Shown here one piece after another: positions 36,835 through 49,405 of a DNA stretch of 64,000 nt. The stretch is from Camarhynchus parvulus (Eukaryota; Chordata; Aves; Passeriformes; Thraupidae): contig NC_044573.1 of the NCBI RefSeq assembly GCF_901933205.1, positions 85,766,546-85,830,545 of the forward strand, read 5' to 3'. The notes beneath the pieces were generated by a model, which made no database searches, was not told where the DNA came from, and worked only from the letters and a program-made list of their open reading frames with translations. The stretch's first letter is position 1. Each line of letters begins with the position of its first letter. A program made the translations under genes and the position numbers.

Positions 36835-38295
36835 TTAGGCAGGACTTTGAACTTGACTTATCTTACTAGAAAAGAGGAAGGGCATAGAGGAGAGAACAAA
36901 TGAGTATGCAGGAACTGAGTGCTGAGTGTCAAGGAAATTGATTTGTGACTCCACAGTCAAAAATTTTAAGGCTAGATGTGACTGCAGGTGTTGTAGTGTA
37001 AGTTCTTTCATAATAGAGACCACATATTGTTCTTGTTGAACTCTAGCGAGTTCAGAAAATGTTGCTTAAGTAAAACATATTTCTAAAGCCTCTTGCAAGA
37101 AGGTTAAGGAACTACCCTGTTTTTCAGTGAACTGTTTACTATTTGCTTCACTAAGATTCATTTTTTCCGTACGGGTGTCTCTGTATTTCCGCTAATAACT
37201 GTTGAATTTACTGGTTACTGAAAGCTGAATTTAACTGGAAGGGGAAACTCTCAAAGATATTAACATTAAAATTGGCCTCTGGGTAGAGCAACTGCTAATG
37301 TTTCTGCTAAAGGAAAGGCTGCAACACAAACTCTTGAAATCTTTTTAGCTCACCAGTGCTGAGTGGAGAGGCAGGGTCACTTCTCTTGATGGGCTGGTAA
37401 TATACTTCCTAATATGCTCCTGAAAACCACTGGCCTTCTTGGCTACAGGGGCACACTCCTGGCTCGTGGATCTCTGTTTTCTCCTGTGCAAGCCCTGACT
37501 GTTAAAGGAAGGCAGACACACAAATCAGGCGAACTGAGTTTCCCTCTGAAGGCTTCTCAGAGGATTTGCTACCTTCTGTTACAGCATAAGCAACACAGGG
37601 GATTACAGAATCTGAATTTCCCTCTCTTTTTGCTTCACACTCTTATCTTTTCAAGGAAGTAAGGTCTAAACTGGGCACATAATTTAAATGCATTAAATTT
37701 CATACTGAGGAATACATTCAGAAGAGTTTCAACAAGACTTACATTTTTTTAGATATCAAATGTATCAGCAATAAGAGAACAGAAAATATGGTTTCTTTCC
37801 CAGTAAATTTAGTTTAAGTGTTCCTAATTATTTTCTTTCTAAATAAGGATAATGAGGGACTTTTGTGTTGATGTTTGAGAAGCCTTATACAAAAGCATTT
37901 ATTTTGCTTCTCTATCCTTTCTAAATTAATTGCAATACCAGTTCATTATTCAATATCTGTTCACTGTTTTGAAAAATGTGACTGGATGTACTGGAAAAAA
38001 GTGTTCATCTCCAATTCTATGTGAAAGAAGATTACAGTAGTGTAAATGTATGGTAATTTTTCCACCTACTGATAAATTTTATTATCTAGAATGCTAGTGC
38101 TGCAATATACCTTTTCCTGGGTATCATGAGGATTATGCCAGATAGTCAGAAAAGACTGAATTGACATACGCTGAGTAGAAATTTCCATTTATTTTTTGGA
38201 GTTGCATATTCAGATCTCGATGGAACCAGCTATTTCCATGGCAGCAGAGCTGTGCCTTAGGGTTAAATCTGGTATTCTCTAAAGTTTCAGCCAAT
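36835..38295. other. Non-coding stretch
   Basis: AT-rich with no recognised gene or mobile element. An 82-codon frame at 37414-37662 resembles nothing known. Confidence 0.45.
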
Positions 38296-38307
38296 GCCAC
38301 CTGGTGA
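38296..38307 (-). promoter_or_regulatory. CTCF-core-like site
   Basis: On the minus strand TCACCAGGTGGC agrees with CCASYAGRKGGC at 11 of 12 positions. Binding cannot be judged from the sequence alone. Confidence 0.3.
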
Positions 38308-38433
38308 AGTCTTGGAGATGTAAGACTAAGTTCTGTCAGTCAGATATATATTTGATTTGCCTATTAAGGAGTAAGAAGTAGATACTACTTGGAGAAGTCA
38401 ACCTTTGTTAAAGAAACTCCTTAAATTTGTCTT

Positions 38434-39085
38434 TCAGACTGAGTTTTCATCATGTAGCAATTTCTTCCATTTGGGGAAAGAGGGAATTAATCTGGTAAAC
38501 TGATTCCAGTACTGTTTGAAGCTTCTTAGGGTATTTGATTGAAAATGGCTTAGCAGTGTGGGACACTGCTTAGAGGGACACTGTGCCCTGAACTTGGTAG
38601 TGGACAAAGATGTGCATGACATTTCATAAAACACTGAAAAACTTCATAGGAAGCCACGCTTGAATTATACAACTCCTGTTTCTGAAAAACCTGATCAAGG
38701 TCCATAGCACTGGCCGAGCAGTCACCCATGAGTACAGCTTTGCCATTCAGAACTAGAGGTACACATGTCACCAGCAGCAAAGTTCATGAGTGAGTAAAGG
38801 TCCCTGGGACATCCATATGTCAGTGACATTCAGACCTGTGCCATCATTCATTCTTCCCTGGGCCTTCAAGAAGCTAAATTAGTGTCTAGCAGAAACAGGA
38901 CTATCAGTAAGAGTTAGCTTTGTTAGGCACTGCCTGAAGGACCAAAAAGCAGCCTCTATATCTGAAAAGTTTTCAAAACCCAGCAAAGAAGTAATTGCCT
39001 CTAGATGCCATTGCAAGGCAATGTCTAGAGTATCTTTACTCCTATGGTACTGATCAGTACTCAGCTTTAGCCCACTATTCAGCAA
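38434..39085 (-). other. Minus-strand run of open frames, possible decayed coding relic
   Basis: Three open stretches follow each other on the minus strand in three different frames: 39085-38879 (68 codons), 38780-38550 (76 codons) and 38634-38434 (66 codons). They have mixed, protein-like composition. This would fit an old retrocopy or lost exons broken by frameshifts. I recognise no family, see no poly-A tail in the right place and no splice pattern, and the region is merely a little less AT-rich than its flanks, so chance remains likely. Confidence 0.2.
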
Positions 39086-40315
39086 TAATGACTAGTACCA
39101 GTTAAGGGAAGGAGAATTAAGTGTGACAAATATACAGAAGTAGTTATCCATAATAGTTGCTATACTTAAGTTTTATCATCTATGTGTAGCATGAAGTTTT
39201 TATTTTTTTAATGTTATTGGTTTTCCATCCCAATAAATAAATGTATGGATTATCCAGAGACCTGTTTATTCCTTTTAGAAGTTAGAGATGATGACTCCAC
39301 ATTAATCACATTAAAAAGCAATAGCTCTTAATCTATAAAACTATAGCAGGGGAACTAAGCTGAGGCACTCAAGCTAAAAACAGAAAGTCTTATTCTTTCA
39401 TTTCAAGAGTCATGTTTCTGATGAGAAATTATCAGCTTTATAATATGTGCTTTTTGGTTGGTTCTCTGGAGTCCACATTTGTGAACCTTCACTTTCTTCT
39501 AGTCTTGCCTGGTTTGAAACACTGAGCTTATGGAAAACCATGGTAGAAAGAAACCTGTGACTACAGGAAGGGATTTTCCTGACCTGACAGGAAAATCAGT
39601 AAATTAAGCAAATGCAACTCTTCCTATGCAGTATTTTTTTCACCTGTTTCTCTTACTCCCATGAGTTTCATCATGTACTATAATATGAATATATGGACCT
39701 ACATCCATGAAAGGATAAACAGATTCTTCTAGGTTCAGGAGAAAAGTAAATAATGCTTGCAGACAATTACATAAAGAAACTGAAGACATCATCAGGGTGT
39801 GGTGCAGCACCTGCTCTCAAATTTTTCACCCTGCTACTCACATCATTCTCTTAAAAAAATTTACTCTGTACCAGATTACAGAGCAATGCTTGACTTAGGT
39901 TTTTGGCTTGATAACTCTTATACCATGCAATGCTTGAACCAAAGTAAATGGGGGGTTGTGAGGGTATCTGCACTGGGAGAGTATGCTCTAGAGAGCAGAG
40001 GAAACAAAACTTGATTCCTTTCAACAAAGAAAACTATAGTAACTCATACTTTGGATGAGAGTCTTTGTCATTAAAACATTGAACTGGTGAGGGTCCTGAT
40101 CTGTCATTCTCTGACAGAAGTGGCAGGAACTGTTTGAAATGTATGCTCAACAGGCACTTGTTTGGCCCCACTCATAGACTTTAAATCCTTAAGAAGATGG
40201 AGGGAAAGATGAGATATCCAGTTTCTGACAGCACTTACACATGAGGATCTAAGTGCATCAAAAGAGAAACTTCTGGCCTTTCCCAGAACAGAACTGAAAA
40301 CATTCAATTAAAATG
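39086..40315. other. Non-coding stretch
   Basis: No feature recognised. Short frames of about 70 codons on both strands show no domain. Confidence 0.45.
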
Positions 40316-40488
40316 AGCCCTTGAGCAAGCTGACCAGGGAAGTAGTTGCATCACCGTCCCTGGAGATATTTAAAAGATGTGTAGATGTAGCATGGGCAGA
40401 TTTGTTTTAGTGCTGGATTTGGCAAGACTGGGTTAACGGCTGGACTCAATGATCTTACAGGTCTTTTTCAACTCAAGTGATTCTATAA
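40316..40488 (+). mobile_element. CR1 LINE fragment, 3' end
   Basis: The 3' end of a CR1 subgroup marked by 'cagggaagtagttgcatcac', 'gtccctggagatatttaaaa', 'gatgtgtagatgtagcatgg', 'gtgctggatttggcaagact', 'gggttaacggctggactcaa', 'tgatcttacaggtctttttc' and 'gattctat'. It is followed at once by a T/G-rich stretch (about 40495-40540). Confidence 0.92.
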
Positions 40489-41879
40489 GTATTTTGTTTG
40501 GTTGGGGTTTTTGTCTGGTTGGTTGTTTATTTTCTGTGGATCTAGTCTTTCTTGCTAGGACATTGGGCTGATATTGCCATACCATATCCAAAATTAAATG
40601 GGTAGTATCGTCTTTCAGATGTTAATGAACTGTGAAGGATGAAAGGATGTTTGATGTTTCCTGTTATTTATCTTTGTCTTTCTCCAAAGATCTGTCCTAT
40701 GCTTATCAACGTGGCACCTGAGCATTAGCAAGTATTCTGAACCATACTCTCACATCTGATATTTATGTTTTGAAGTTGTTATGCACATTGGTTTGCACGT
40801 TGTTCACGGACAAAGGCATGGCTGTTTGAGATGACAAATGAACACACTGATTTCTTATGATCCAAAACGGATTGAAGCTCGCACCCCTCTAAGCTCGATT
40901 TTGCCAGTTAGCACATTCCATGGCACAGTACTGAAAATAGTTCCTTGACTATGACAGCTGTAAAATAAATGCTCCAGAGCTGGGCAAATTATTTCTTTAT
41001 GAAGTGCTTTGCTTTAAAGAATGTCAGTTCTGAGTAACAGATCTCTGTTTCAGGATCAAGCTGTATCTTTGAAATGAGTATTTGGATAGATTAGGTAAGT
41101 GGGTATTTGGCAGGATCATTAAGGTCCTTATTCTTACTTCTGAGATGGTGTATGGTAGACAAAACATTTCCTAAATTTAGCACTGAACAAAATGCTGACT
41201 TTGAATACTAGAATTGCACACTGCCCCCCGAGAATGCCGTGACCTTTGCTGAAATTGGGTGGAAGAGCTGACGGGCACCTTTGTGGGTATTCAGTTTTCA
41301 TTTCTGCAGAGCACAAATGAAGCAATAACAGCAGAAGTGAATCACTACTTGCAAAGAGATACTCACTTTTGTGGATTGCTCAGTCAGTGTGGGTGTTTAG
41401 ATCAGATGAAGAAGTCAAGCAAACAAGAGCACAGGAGCCACAGGAACAGTTGGGAGCAAATCTAAACATGTATTTTAGAAAGCTGCAGGTGGGCTTTGTA
41501 AGCAGGTGTAGAAGTTATTATTGTGAAGCCAAAATGTCTGTTATGAGTAAACAGTGAAAGTTTTGATCTTATTCTGTGTGTATGAAGGGGAAATAACCAT
41601 TCATAGGTAGTAGAGTATATTTAACCAGATGGAAAATCTATCACTAAAATTTAAAAAAGGAGAAAGATCCAAGCATGCAATACAGATCATGGGTCTGTAA
41701 TTTAATCCAGGCTTAAGATACAAAATTATTTAGATAGGGAAAATATACCCACCAAGCTTCCAAATAACAAAGAGGCAGACTTGGTTTTACCTGTTTAAAA
41801 GTTCTCTATATTAAAGGTTTTCTTATTCATCCAATCTATTCTATTTCTGAGTTTCTGGTAATTTTCCTTTTTATGTTTT

Positions 41880-41972
41880 TGGGCAGTTTTTTGGTGATTT
41901 TTGTTTGTTTGTTTGTGGGGGTGGGGTTGTTTTTCTTTTGTTTGTTTTGGGTTTATTTGTTTGGTTTTGTTA
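41880..41972 (+). repeat. T/G-rich low-complexity tract
   Basis: TTTG and TTTTGG-type units with a GGGGGTGGGG core. The opposite strand gives a short N/K/Q/P/H-rich frame (41795-41977), explained by composition. Confidence 0.85.
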
Positions 41973-42527
41973 CCCATTTTCTTCTAGCAAAAAGTGTCAT
42001 TTATATTTAATTAACAAGCATTGAAATAATCAAGATCTCTGCAGCAAATGTTGTGACTGATCCCAGGTGCTCTTTTCTCCTTTTCCTTGGGAGATGTGAT
42101 ATGTAATATGTGCATAAATATGGAGTTTCTGGAACTAATAAAGGGAAAAGTATCCCAGGTCATTAACTTAAGAAAAATATTTCTTTAATTTCTTTCTGCA
42201 TGTGTAATGCACTTCCAGGTAATTTAAGTTTCTCTGTTGGAAATGAAATTGTGCTGGAATGACTCCTAATTGGAGCTCACTGGCCTATGAAAACAATTTG
42301 GTGGTCTCAGGTGATGTGTGCCGACACCAGACATGAGCAAAAGCCACTGCACAGCTGGCACTGGTGTCCTGCTTTGCCACACTCCTAAAGCAGCAGCAAA
42401 GCTCTGAATCAGGTGTGGGCAGTGCACTCTCCCAAAGGCTTATGCAGGTCAGGTTTCAGGCTTATTACCAGGCCAAGTTTCACTGTCGCTGTGAGCACTT
42501 TTAACCTTTTCTTCAACAGAAGGCCAC

Positions 42528-42915
42528 TGTCACAGACATTTCTTTTATGAAAAATCCTCTCTCAGGGTTTTTCCTGCTGAAGCTGAGAAGTTCAGCAACA
42601 AGATGTAAACAATAGGTTATCTGCTGCTGTGGAATGCAACAGGTCCATCTGGATTGGCCCAGCTTGGATGTTTAGAAGTAATGGCCAACCCGGGACTGAG
42701 CTCGCTCGGACACAGTCTGAGAGAGTGGGGTTTGTTATCATTCTTTACTTTTCTATTCTTAGCTTAGCAAGCTTCTGAAAAGCTCTCCTGCTTTTTCTTT
42801 TTAGTATAGTTTTAATAGATGTATATATCATAAAATAATAAATGAAGCCTTCTGATAATGGAGTCAACCATCTCGCCTCTTCCTTCACCCAAGACCCTTT
42901 GTGACAACCGCCGCA
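42528..42915 (+). mobile_element. Solo LTR with perfect 6-bp target duplication
   Basis: A 388-bp element that starts TGTCACAGACA and ends CCGCCGCA. The 6-bp sequence GGCCAC stands directly before it (42522-42527) and directly after it (42916-42921), an exact target-site duplication of the length typical for ERVK/alpha-type elements. The polyadenylation signal AATAAA at 42837-42842 gives plus orientation, 73 bases before the end. A near-perfect stem-like CTCGGAC/GTCTGAG pair lies at about 42705. TGTCAC at the start and GTGACA at 42901-42906 are inverse complements, so some would place the end at 42906, but the duplication favours 42915. There is no internal retroviral sequence, so it is a recombined solo LTR. 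I recognise the sequence as a songbird LTR family but cannot name it. Confidence 0.85.
42837..42842 (+). promoter_or_regulatory. LTR polyadenylation signal
   Basis: AATAAA within the LTR at 42528-42915. Confidence 0.6.
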
Positions 42916-42921
42916 GGCCAC

Positions 42922-44494
42922 TCCAGAAAACAGAACGTAGCTTTAAAGACCATACAGCATAATTGCCAAGAGGCAGACTCTGTAGAAAATGGGAATTTCT
43001 TTAGATGAGTTTCAGTAGCTAAATATTTCCTTGAAAAAAAAGAGGGATCTGAAGAAAGAGCAACCTAAGACTGGACTTTGCTTGTATACAATGCAGGATT
43101 TGTATTGGATAGGGAACTAAATACTATTCTTCTGGAAAACAAAAAACCCCCAAAACCTGCAATTTAGAAAGGCTGTTTTTCTGCACTGAGAGGATATATA
43201 GTCTGAGACCCCAAGCTATTTTTGCTCTGTGCAAAAGACAAACGATTTTGAGCCTCACCAACAAATTTTATTAAAATATCAAGCTCTCATATGCCTAGAA
43301 TTTTTTAAATTACTTCTGTGGTCTCTCTTTTCTTCTGGGATAAATGTACGTAACAAATTTGATGTTTCCTTGAGATGCAAAAAAAACTTGCAACTTCTTT
43401 TCTACACACGCCAGCATCTTTATTTCCATGACCCACTACATCAGAAGGCTTTGCATTAGGTAGTGCAATTTTTTTCTGTTCTCTAGAGTATTAAAACAAA
43501 GGACATGACCGTAATTGTAATATCAAACAACAGGCAAATCACCAGCCGCAGAATTTGTCAGGAGAGAAGCAAACAGGGAAAATCCCAGACTCAACCTTTT
43601 TAAGGATTCCCAAGACTAAGGAATGCAAATAAAACCACTTAGAGACAGAACACCCTGACACTATCCCAATGTGCAAACAAAATTAATCATTAAAAGGGGA
43701 AACTAAATACAGTATAATTACAAGACCCCAGACACTGATATGTGTGCACTGATATGCCTTTACTAGACATCCCCAATGGATGAGTAAGACAAATTATTCA
43801 CTGTAACAGTAGCCTTTGATGAAAATATTTTGTGTTTCTCTAATGACTGTGCTTGCCTTACCCTCAGAAAGAACTCTTTTTTCCTCAGCACCACTTCTTC
43901 CCATGTTCCGCATTCTTGTGATTTTGGAATTTTTGCAACACCTTGTCTTTTAAAAGTAAATAAAACCCCCACAAAAACAACAAGTGCAAAACATCAAACA
44001 ACAAAAGACAATCAGAAACTGTCAATCAGCAGATTATTCACCTTAGATCTGTAAATATAAACCTCAAATCCTTTTCCGACTATTTGCAGACAAAGATTGC
44101 AATCTTATAGAGCAGAAGAATGGCTGAGCTATCAGTTTGTTGTGTATTCAGTGTAGGATACAGGATTAAATATTATTTTGACTGTAACATTAGATTCACA
44201 GTTTCTCTGTACATTTTCTGAATCCATGTCTATCTAAGCAACTTAAACTGAAGGTAACTGAGTTTTGGCACTGTCTACCCAATATAAGTTGTTTTCTATT
44301 CTCAAATGAAATATTGTTAGATAACAGTGACTGTAATAATAGCGTATCTGTCCCTGGAAAGTATATGACTCAATAGTGTAGATGCTCTCTCTCCATTGCT
44401 TTGTGTTTTTGCATCAAGCTTGACTATTTTTCTAACAGATCTGTAATTCTTGAAACAGAAATTCTCAAGACTTACAGTATTACATACTTATTAA
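42922..44494. other. Non-coding stretch
   Basis: AT-rich with no recognised gene. Opposite open frames at 43763-44054 overlap and have no family resemblance. Confidence 0.45.
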
Positions 44495-44735
44495 AGAAAT
44501 TGAAAGTCAGCTATGGATGTTGTCTGTTTAGTAAAGCCTTTGACACCATTTACCCAGAGCATTCTCCAGGGGAAAATGTCTGCTTATGGCTTGGATATGT
44601 GTGCTGGGAAGAAGCTGGCTGGTTGGTTGGGCAGGGACAGTGGTGGTGAATGGAGTTACATCCTGCTGACAAGTGTGTTCCCCAGGGCTCAGTATTTGGG
44701 CCAATCATGTTTAATATCTTTCAATATATAGACAG
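44495..44735 (+). mobile_element. CR1 ORF2 reverse-transcriptase remnant
   Basis: A broken piece of the CR1 reverse transcriptase in sense. One frame reads FSKAFDTI (about 44525-44550), the CR1 form of the conserved motif around the first catalytic Asp. A second frame continues with AYGLD and AGWLGRD (compare HGLDG and NWLDGR of the family). A third part reads as a decayed form of the VPQGSVLGPVLFNIF motif, near 44675-44730. At least two frameshifts separate the parts, so no active enzyme can be made. It is an internal fragment without the 3' end. In the intact element the protein copies CR1 RNA at the insertion site. Confidence 0.85.
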
Positions 44736-46132
44736 ATAATAACTAAAAGTCAGACTATATTAGACAGGGTTTATGTTAAGTACAACAGATGCTCCTAATA
44801 CACCCATGTGAGGCTTGAATCATTTACTGACTAATTAGCTATGTTGTTTTCCACTTTATTTTTTAAAATAATTTTTCCATTTGTATCTATTTATAAGTTC
44901 TTTCTAGGCATTGTCTAATCTACAAAGCTTTGGTTGATAAGGCTGTGATGGCATTAAACTTGACAAAGTTGTAGAAAACGTATGGCTGCACTATGTTAGG
45001 AGTGTCCTGCAGTCAAAGCCTGTGCCATGGTAAAGGTAGATGGGAGTTTAAACATTTTTTAATGAGACTTTCTTCTCTTGCACCTCTTCAGCCATGTAAC
45101 TCTTTCCCCTACCCTTTGAAGAACACTCAGCTTGATAATCCTGCACCAGCTGCCATTTTCCTGGGTTGCGCCTCTGCCAGCCAGGCAGCAGGTTGGTGAC
45201 AGAGCAGCTACACAGGTCACACAGGTCCAGTGCTCCTGTGGAAGTGATCCATGTGCTGTGCATGCACAGATGGACTGATCTTCTGGGAAGGGACAGATTT
45301 CCTGCACCTGTGCAATAGATGCAGTCATACCATCAGGCTAGAGATGTGCCAAGCCCTTCTTTCACTAAAACAAGCTCTGTTCTTGCAAAAACTGGCTCTC
45401 CTAGTCATTTGCTTCCCCCAAGACTCTTGCTGCTAGACAACTGCTGGCTTTTTTTTTTTTAATTAGTAGGAATCTGCATGTCACTCTGGTTCAGGATTTA
45501 GGGGAGACAATCTGTACAGACATCTAACGTTCCCATTTTTTTCCCCATTCCAAAAGTCTTAGTTCAAGAATCAAAATTTAGTTTTGAACAATGACATGCA
45601 GACCCAATAGTTACATTTAGATCTTAGTTTCTCTGGCGTTATTATGAAGTCCTGAAAAAAAAATTCAGGTATATTAAATTAACATTGATGTGTCACATTT
45701 TTTGTCTGGAAATAATCAGGAACATTCAGAAATATTTGAAGGTCATCTTCAGTAAAAATGGATTTGGTAGTGAGAGGGTATTCAGCTTCATGTTGTCTCT
45801 TCTGCTTAAAAGGTCAAAAAAGAGAAATATTTGAAAGTCTCCAGAATTCCTTGTTTGTGGGTTCAAAATTTGCATGACTGATATTTTAGCTTTTTCTTAT
45901 TATAAAAAATCTTACCAAATTTTAGTTATTTTAAATTTTCTTTCCCCCTTTTTTTCAAATTTCAAATTTCATTTGTGCATTTTCTAGGTAACCTTGCAGC
46001 TGAAGAAAATAGTAATTCCTCTCAGAGACTTATGCATGTAGCTTAAGACAAAATACAGTGAAATGGTAGTGCCAGCAAATGGAAGAGCCAAAGTAGAGAC
46101 AACACACCTTATTAGCGTCTCATTTAGATCAA
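44736..46132. other. Non-coding stretch
   Basis: 45060-45440 is somewhat GC-richer with overlapping open frames on both strands up to 89 codons, all without recognisable domains. It ends with a T11 run near 45450. It could belong to an unrecognised repeat. Confidence 0.4.
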
Positions 46133-46207
46133 TTATGGGCCTGAACTATGGCCTTAAGTCAATCCAATGTTTTCCATTAACTTCAAGGAGCACCAAATGA
46201 AGCCCTA
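46133..46207. repeat. Decayed old amniote interspersed repeat
   Basis: Blocks 'gggcctgaactatggcctta', 'agtcaatccaatgttttcc' and 'attaacttcaaggagcacca' recall the same sauropsid family as 21370. It is strongly diverged and I cannot name the family. Confidence 0.4.
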
Positions 46208-47082
46208 TGTGACAGGTTCAAGTAGCTCTTAAAAGTGTATCAATAGAAAGGAACATGAATGGTATTATACACCTTTTTATGACCTCCTGCCTAGACATTG
46301 CTACAGAAAAGAATGATAATATCTAGTAATATCATCCCTGTATCTGACATATCTAACTGTTAAATTGCTGCATATTCTTCCCTAATAGAGCAGTTCATGC
46401 CACAAATTTTATTTTTATCCAAGTTTAAGTTATGTTTTGACTGAACAGTTCAAAGAGCATGGCGTAAAATGTCTGACAAAATCTCCTGAAAACCCCTTTT
46501 CTTGGCCATGTTCTACAAGGGATGTAGACTTTTTCATGTCATAAAAACGGACATTCAAGAAGGTAGAACAACTAACCTACATATTAAAATTAACTAATAT
46601 ATAAAACAATCAGTACCTGTGTCTGGTGCAAAATTTCAGAAATAACACTGGAGAAGATTGGGTTGAATGTAACATCTGGGGGAGATGCAGCATGATATGA
46701 GCAATGATAAACTGTTTGGATGCAACTGAAGCAGACTATGGCATGATCCTTCTCTGTTATCTCTCTGCTCCTCTACTAGAGGAAATAGCCTTCATAGCTG
46801 GTGCAGCTGGGACAGCCAAAATAATGTGCAGCATCCCAAAGCACTGCCTGGGATGCCAGTACCAGGATCTGGTCTGTCAACTGGGAAAGTGCATGGATGT
46901 CTTATAAATCTTCTGGGGAATGAAAAATTCTGATCTTGTTGTTGAAAATTAAAAACTATACCTCCACCTGGCCTCTGAAGCTCTTATTTTCTGACAGACC
47001 TGTGCATGATGTGCTGCTGCCTACCTATTCCTTTGTTGGAAGAAATCAGAAAGCCATCAGTGTTGCAGTGAGAGGAGGGGAA
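46208..47082. other. Non-coding stretch
   Basis: No feature recognised. A 67-codon frame at 46704-46907 has no family resemblance. Confidence 0.4.
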
Positions 47083-47103
47083 CTGCTGCTGCTGCTGCTG
47101 CTG
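47083..47103 (+). repeat. (CTG)7 microsatellite
   Basis: Seven perfect CTG units. Short, and in no recognisable gene. Confidence 0.95.
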
Positions 47104-49405
47104 AATAGCCTCTAATGCTGATCTGTGTCAAAGCAACACATCTGAGCCCTTTGAAATTAGTTTTGGTTGCTGGATGTGACCATGCTATAGGGATTGTAAT
47201 GACAAGGGGAATCATTCAAAAAACAAAGTATCTGTGATTTTTAATGTCTTTGCAGACTTAGACATTTTCTAGACAAATATCAACACAAGCATACTTCTAA
47301 ACACGTGTACTCATGTCCATGTACATCATGCACATAGAGGATAAAAATATTCCATTTAGTTTTGAGACATGGGGGCACTCTGTCAAGATATCCATTCACC
47401 AAATAGAGTTATTTGCCTCAGTGGGAGCTGCCATTTTCATGAAATTATGCAGCAGAAGTTGTCTTTGTTAATGAAAAGAGGAACAAAATAAATAAATTCA
47501 CCACCAAAGAGAAAGAATCATAAAGTCTAAACATTTTCATATGATACATTCTGTAAATTTGAAATGGTTTTTGTTAATTGGACAACTTATTTTTAGTTAA
47601 GGGACTTACCTTTTAGCAATGACCTTTCTGACTTCTAATGTTTTCCCTTCCTAAAGACTGTCCCTTCCAACTTACTCTAATTAGCTTTTTCTCTCTTTAT
47701 TTTTAAAAGAATATTATCCTTTTCTGGGTTAATCTCTTACCTTTAATATTGCCTGAGCCTAGTGGGATTGGACATTATCCCTGCTAATGCTGTAGACATT
47801 CTTTCTTTCTCTGCTGGTCCTTGCAAAGGGCAGCTCTTCATAACTGTCTCAATTTCTGCATTATACATTGATCATGTACATCCATATAAATAAATATATA
47901 ACTATAACTATAACTATAACTATAACTATAACTATAAATATACATGAGCATATGTATATACATGCACAGGAGTGTGGAAAAAGACCCCCCCTAAAGGCCA
48001 ACAGCAAACAGCAGGGTGCCATCATCCTTCTGTTAAGCTGCAAAAGTAGAGGCAGGACATCCTGCTGGGAAATTCCTAGGCTCAGTGGTACATATTTGGA
48101 CACAAAATGAGGTCACTGAAGAGACAGATGTAGTGTAGGCTCCTTTTCCCAGTGTACAGTGGTGCCTTTGAGTGGGATGGAAATGTACTTCACCTTTCCA
48201 TTACATTTTAAGGCCATGTGGTCTCTGAGTCTTCAGCTACTGTGAAATTATTTTAAAATAGCAAATGTCAGTTGCTTTGGAAATCTCTGTAAGCATTAGG
48301 TGCAAGACTGTTTTACTCTGACACTTGAATCCTTTGGATGTGCTCAGTCATGAGAACCAGTCAGCTGGTTCATGCATAAAAAACTGCCTAACTGAGCTTA
48401 TGAAGAACAATCTTTTCCTTAAGACTGTCCTAAAAACTATATTCAATCTTTGTTTTATGCTATTATAGAGTAAGGCTACATGTATGATTTATATCATTCG
48501 GTATCTAGCTTGTTAGAAATTTATTAGCACTGAGGAATACATTTCAACATCTACCTAGAGTTTCACTTAATTTTGAGACTTGATCAAAGGCTATAGACCA
48601 GAATTCTTCATCCTTTGAGCAGTATTACCCCTTGATGTGAAAAGCTCTGCAAGATTCACCATGCAGACCTTCCTGCATATTCTTCTGGACTTTATTTTTC
48701 TTTCCCACCCTTTTCCCCAATAGCTCTACTGAAGACCCAGGTGGTTTGGTACTTTAGTTTCTGGTCACAAAGGGCTGCCAGAGGCATACCACAAACTACA
48801 GGAGGAGCTGAGCCTGTTCCCTCTGTGGATCTCCTGCTGTAAGGGCTGCTTTCTGGCACTATTTCTAGTATACATAGCTACCACATAGGTGCCACAGCTT
48901 GTGCTGCTTGGCAGGAGCATTTTTTTGCATGGTGTGCTTTCGGATTAATATAAGCAAGTTTTATGAAATGCTCTCTGCCTCGGCTGGATTTTAAAAAAAG
49001 AGTTATTTCGTAGTCACAGACTTCTTAGTGACTTTAGAAACATCTGTTACATTGTTACCAAACTCTGAACCTGGTCCCAGTAGCCCAGGACCATCAGGAC
49101 AAGTTCTTTGCCTGAAGAGATGGGAATTAGGTATTTTCTGTTACTACTGGAGACCAAAAAAAGGCAGTCCTTGAGTTTCTTATTTTCTTATGAATTTGAA
49201 TAATAAGAATAACTGAACAATAAAAACAAAGTCATAGTGTTGGCAATTGTTAACTAGCAGGTCCTTGTTATAATACACATCACATACATCCAATGCCATA
49301 TGGAATAATGTGAACAATAGAAGCACATTTGGTTTGAATTATTTAAATGGAGTTTGGTCAAAGCAACTGGAAATGTAGTGAGGAAATGATTCCTCATTAA
49401 CCATG
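47104..49405. other. Non-coding stretch with one hexanucleotide repeat
   Basis: Apart from the (AACTAT)6 array at 47900-47935, nothing was recognised. 48700-48920 is slightly GC-richer. Confidence 0.45.
47900..47935 (+). repeat. (AACTAT)6 hexanucleotide repeat
   Basis: Six perfect units. Both strands are open across it (repeating TI or IV), which explains two facing 80-codon frames at 47861-48110. Confidence 0.95.

Larger units (their letters stand above)
42522..42921. repeat. Target-site duplication GGCCAC of the LTR
   Basis: Identical hexamers at 42522-42527 and 42916-42921. Their integrity shows the LTR sits where it inserted and argues for a fairly young insertion. Confidence 0.8.

Noticed and set aside
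45059..45436. Cys-rich frames that could suggest a zinc-binding protein
   Set aside because: Cysteine spacing fits no known finger, and frames on both strands overlap. Possibly an unrecognised repeat.
47861..48110. Facing 80-codon frames with alternating TI or IV
   Set aside because: Produced by the (AACTAT)6 repeat.
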